A stretch of 5,970 nucleotides of DNA from Weeksellaceae bacterium (GTDB lineage: Bacteria; Bacteroidota; Bacteroidia; Flavobacteriales; Weeksellaceae). The stretch spans positions 1-5,970 of the forward strand of contig JAQVDG010000143.1 in assembly GCA_028698395.1 (NCBI GenBank). The letters are read 5' to 3'. Under the pieces are notes generated by a model that made no database searches, was not told where the DNA came from, and saw only the letters and a list, made by a program, of their open reading frames with translations. Positions 5,452-5,970 of this stretch are shown here, piece by piece (the first letter of the stretch is position 1; each line of letters begins with the position of its first letter). The position numbers and the translations under genes were made by a program.

Positions 5452-5970
5452 TCAAAACATATAAGACATAGAAATAGCTAAGTTCTGATAAGTTCTTTTA
5501 TTTTTCCCTATATTACTTATATCCTCAAAATCTCCTATATATGAACTTTTACCAACATTAAATTGGAAGTGATTTATCCGAATCCCTCCTCCGTACTCAA
5601 AAGTTGCAGGTAAAGTTATATTTTCAAAAAGTTGATCAGAAAACACATTAAAGCCTATACCTCCATAAGCAAAAAAGTTGAACCATTTTGAAATATTCAA
5701 TCTATATTCTAAATGTAAAGGAATGTTGATATTATAGTATTTTAAATTAGTTTCTGAATAAGATTTAAAGATAGTTTTTAAGTCATTTGAATATGCTTCT
5801 AAAAGTATTCCGGTATTTAGTCCAAATCCATACTTAAACAAGGGTTCTACCCGCAAACCAACCTGAACACCTTCTATCTGATAATTAGACTCAAATTTCA
5901 TTTGTATGTACCCAATGGTTAAACCCCAAGTATTTTTGGTTTTAGGACAATTGAAACAATTATTTGATTT
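5452..5970 (-). CDS. Outer-membrane beta-barrel protein (5' end outside window)
   Basis: The frame is open from the stop at 5452 to the right edge, giving 172 visible residues. It does not begin at the ATG at 5901: the 23 codons upstream of that ATG contain no stop and encode plausible barrel sequence (WGLTIGYIQ just before the methionine). The chain alternates hydrophobic strands and polar turns: GVQVGLRVEPLF, GFGLNTGILLEAY, YYNINIPLHLEYRL, FFAYGGIGFNVF, FEYGGGIRI, FQFNVGKSSYIGDF. It ends AISMSYMF, with the terminal aromatic residue typical of outer-membrane barrels. The pattern 'yyNiNIPLhleYrl...ffayGGiGfnvf' matches small porin-like barrels common in Bacteroidota, inserted in the outer membrane by the BAM machinery. 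A CFNCPKTKNTWG stretch near the visible start contains two cysteines. The cargo or function is unknown. The promoter lies outside the window; a candidate hairpin follows the stop. Confidence 0.82.
   Translation of the reverse strand, partial: KSNNCFNCPKTKNTWGLTIGYIQMKFESNYQIEGVQVGLRVEPLFKYGFGLNTGILLEAYSNDLKTIFKSYSETNLKYYNINIPLHLEYRLNISKWFNFFAYGGIGFNVFSDQLFENITLPATFEYGGGIRINHFQFNVGKSSYIGDFEDISNIGKNKRTYQNLAISMSYMF

Overview
The window looks like chromosomal DNA of a Bacteroidota member, most likely Flavobacteriaceae. It is A/T-rich, its genes lack Shine-Dalgarno sequences, and exact copies of the Bacteroidota -7 promoter element (TAnnTTTG) precede several of them. The protein families also fit: TamL, an HMA-fused AraC regulator, a secreted protein whose mature N-terminus is QVGINT, HYR-type Ig domains and a small outer-membrane beta-barrel.

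Layout. Positions 1-266 (minus) hold the 5' end of tamL, a lipoprotein of the BamA/TamA family. Its start codon overlaps that of a divergent SpoU/TrmH-family RNA 2'-O-methyltransferase (265-1005, plus), so there is no spacer between them and each gene's candidate promoter lies inside the other gene. Next on the plus strand is a 187-aa AraC-family regulator with a degenerate heavy-metal-binding N-terminus (1045-1608). A perfect 11-bp hairpin at 1612-1640 separates it from the convergent genes and probably terminates transcription in both directions.

The rest of the window is on the minus strand. A two-gene transcription unit, read from about 5213 down to 1647, encodes two exported proteins. 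The first is a 236-aa 'QVGINT' protein (4434-5144). The second, after a 33-nt gap, is a 917-aa protein (1647-4400) made of about ten Ig-like beta-sandwich repeats and one C-terminal HYR-like domain. Upstream lies a 307-bp A/T-rich gap, then the 3' part of an outer-membrane beta-barrel gene that runs off the right edge (5452-5970).

The left half is conserved housekeeping and regulatory material. The two-gene secreted unit is the accessory-looking part and probably makes cell-surface or extracellular structural proteins; neither has a visible catalytic domain or a type IX secretion sorting domain. I found no mobile element, CRISPR array, tRNA or rRNA. I do not see a clear new multi-gene system. 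The most interesting points are the three-unit higher-order period in the repeat protein and its missing sorting domain.
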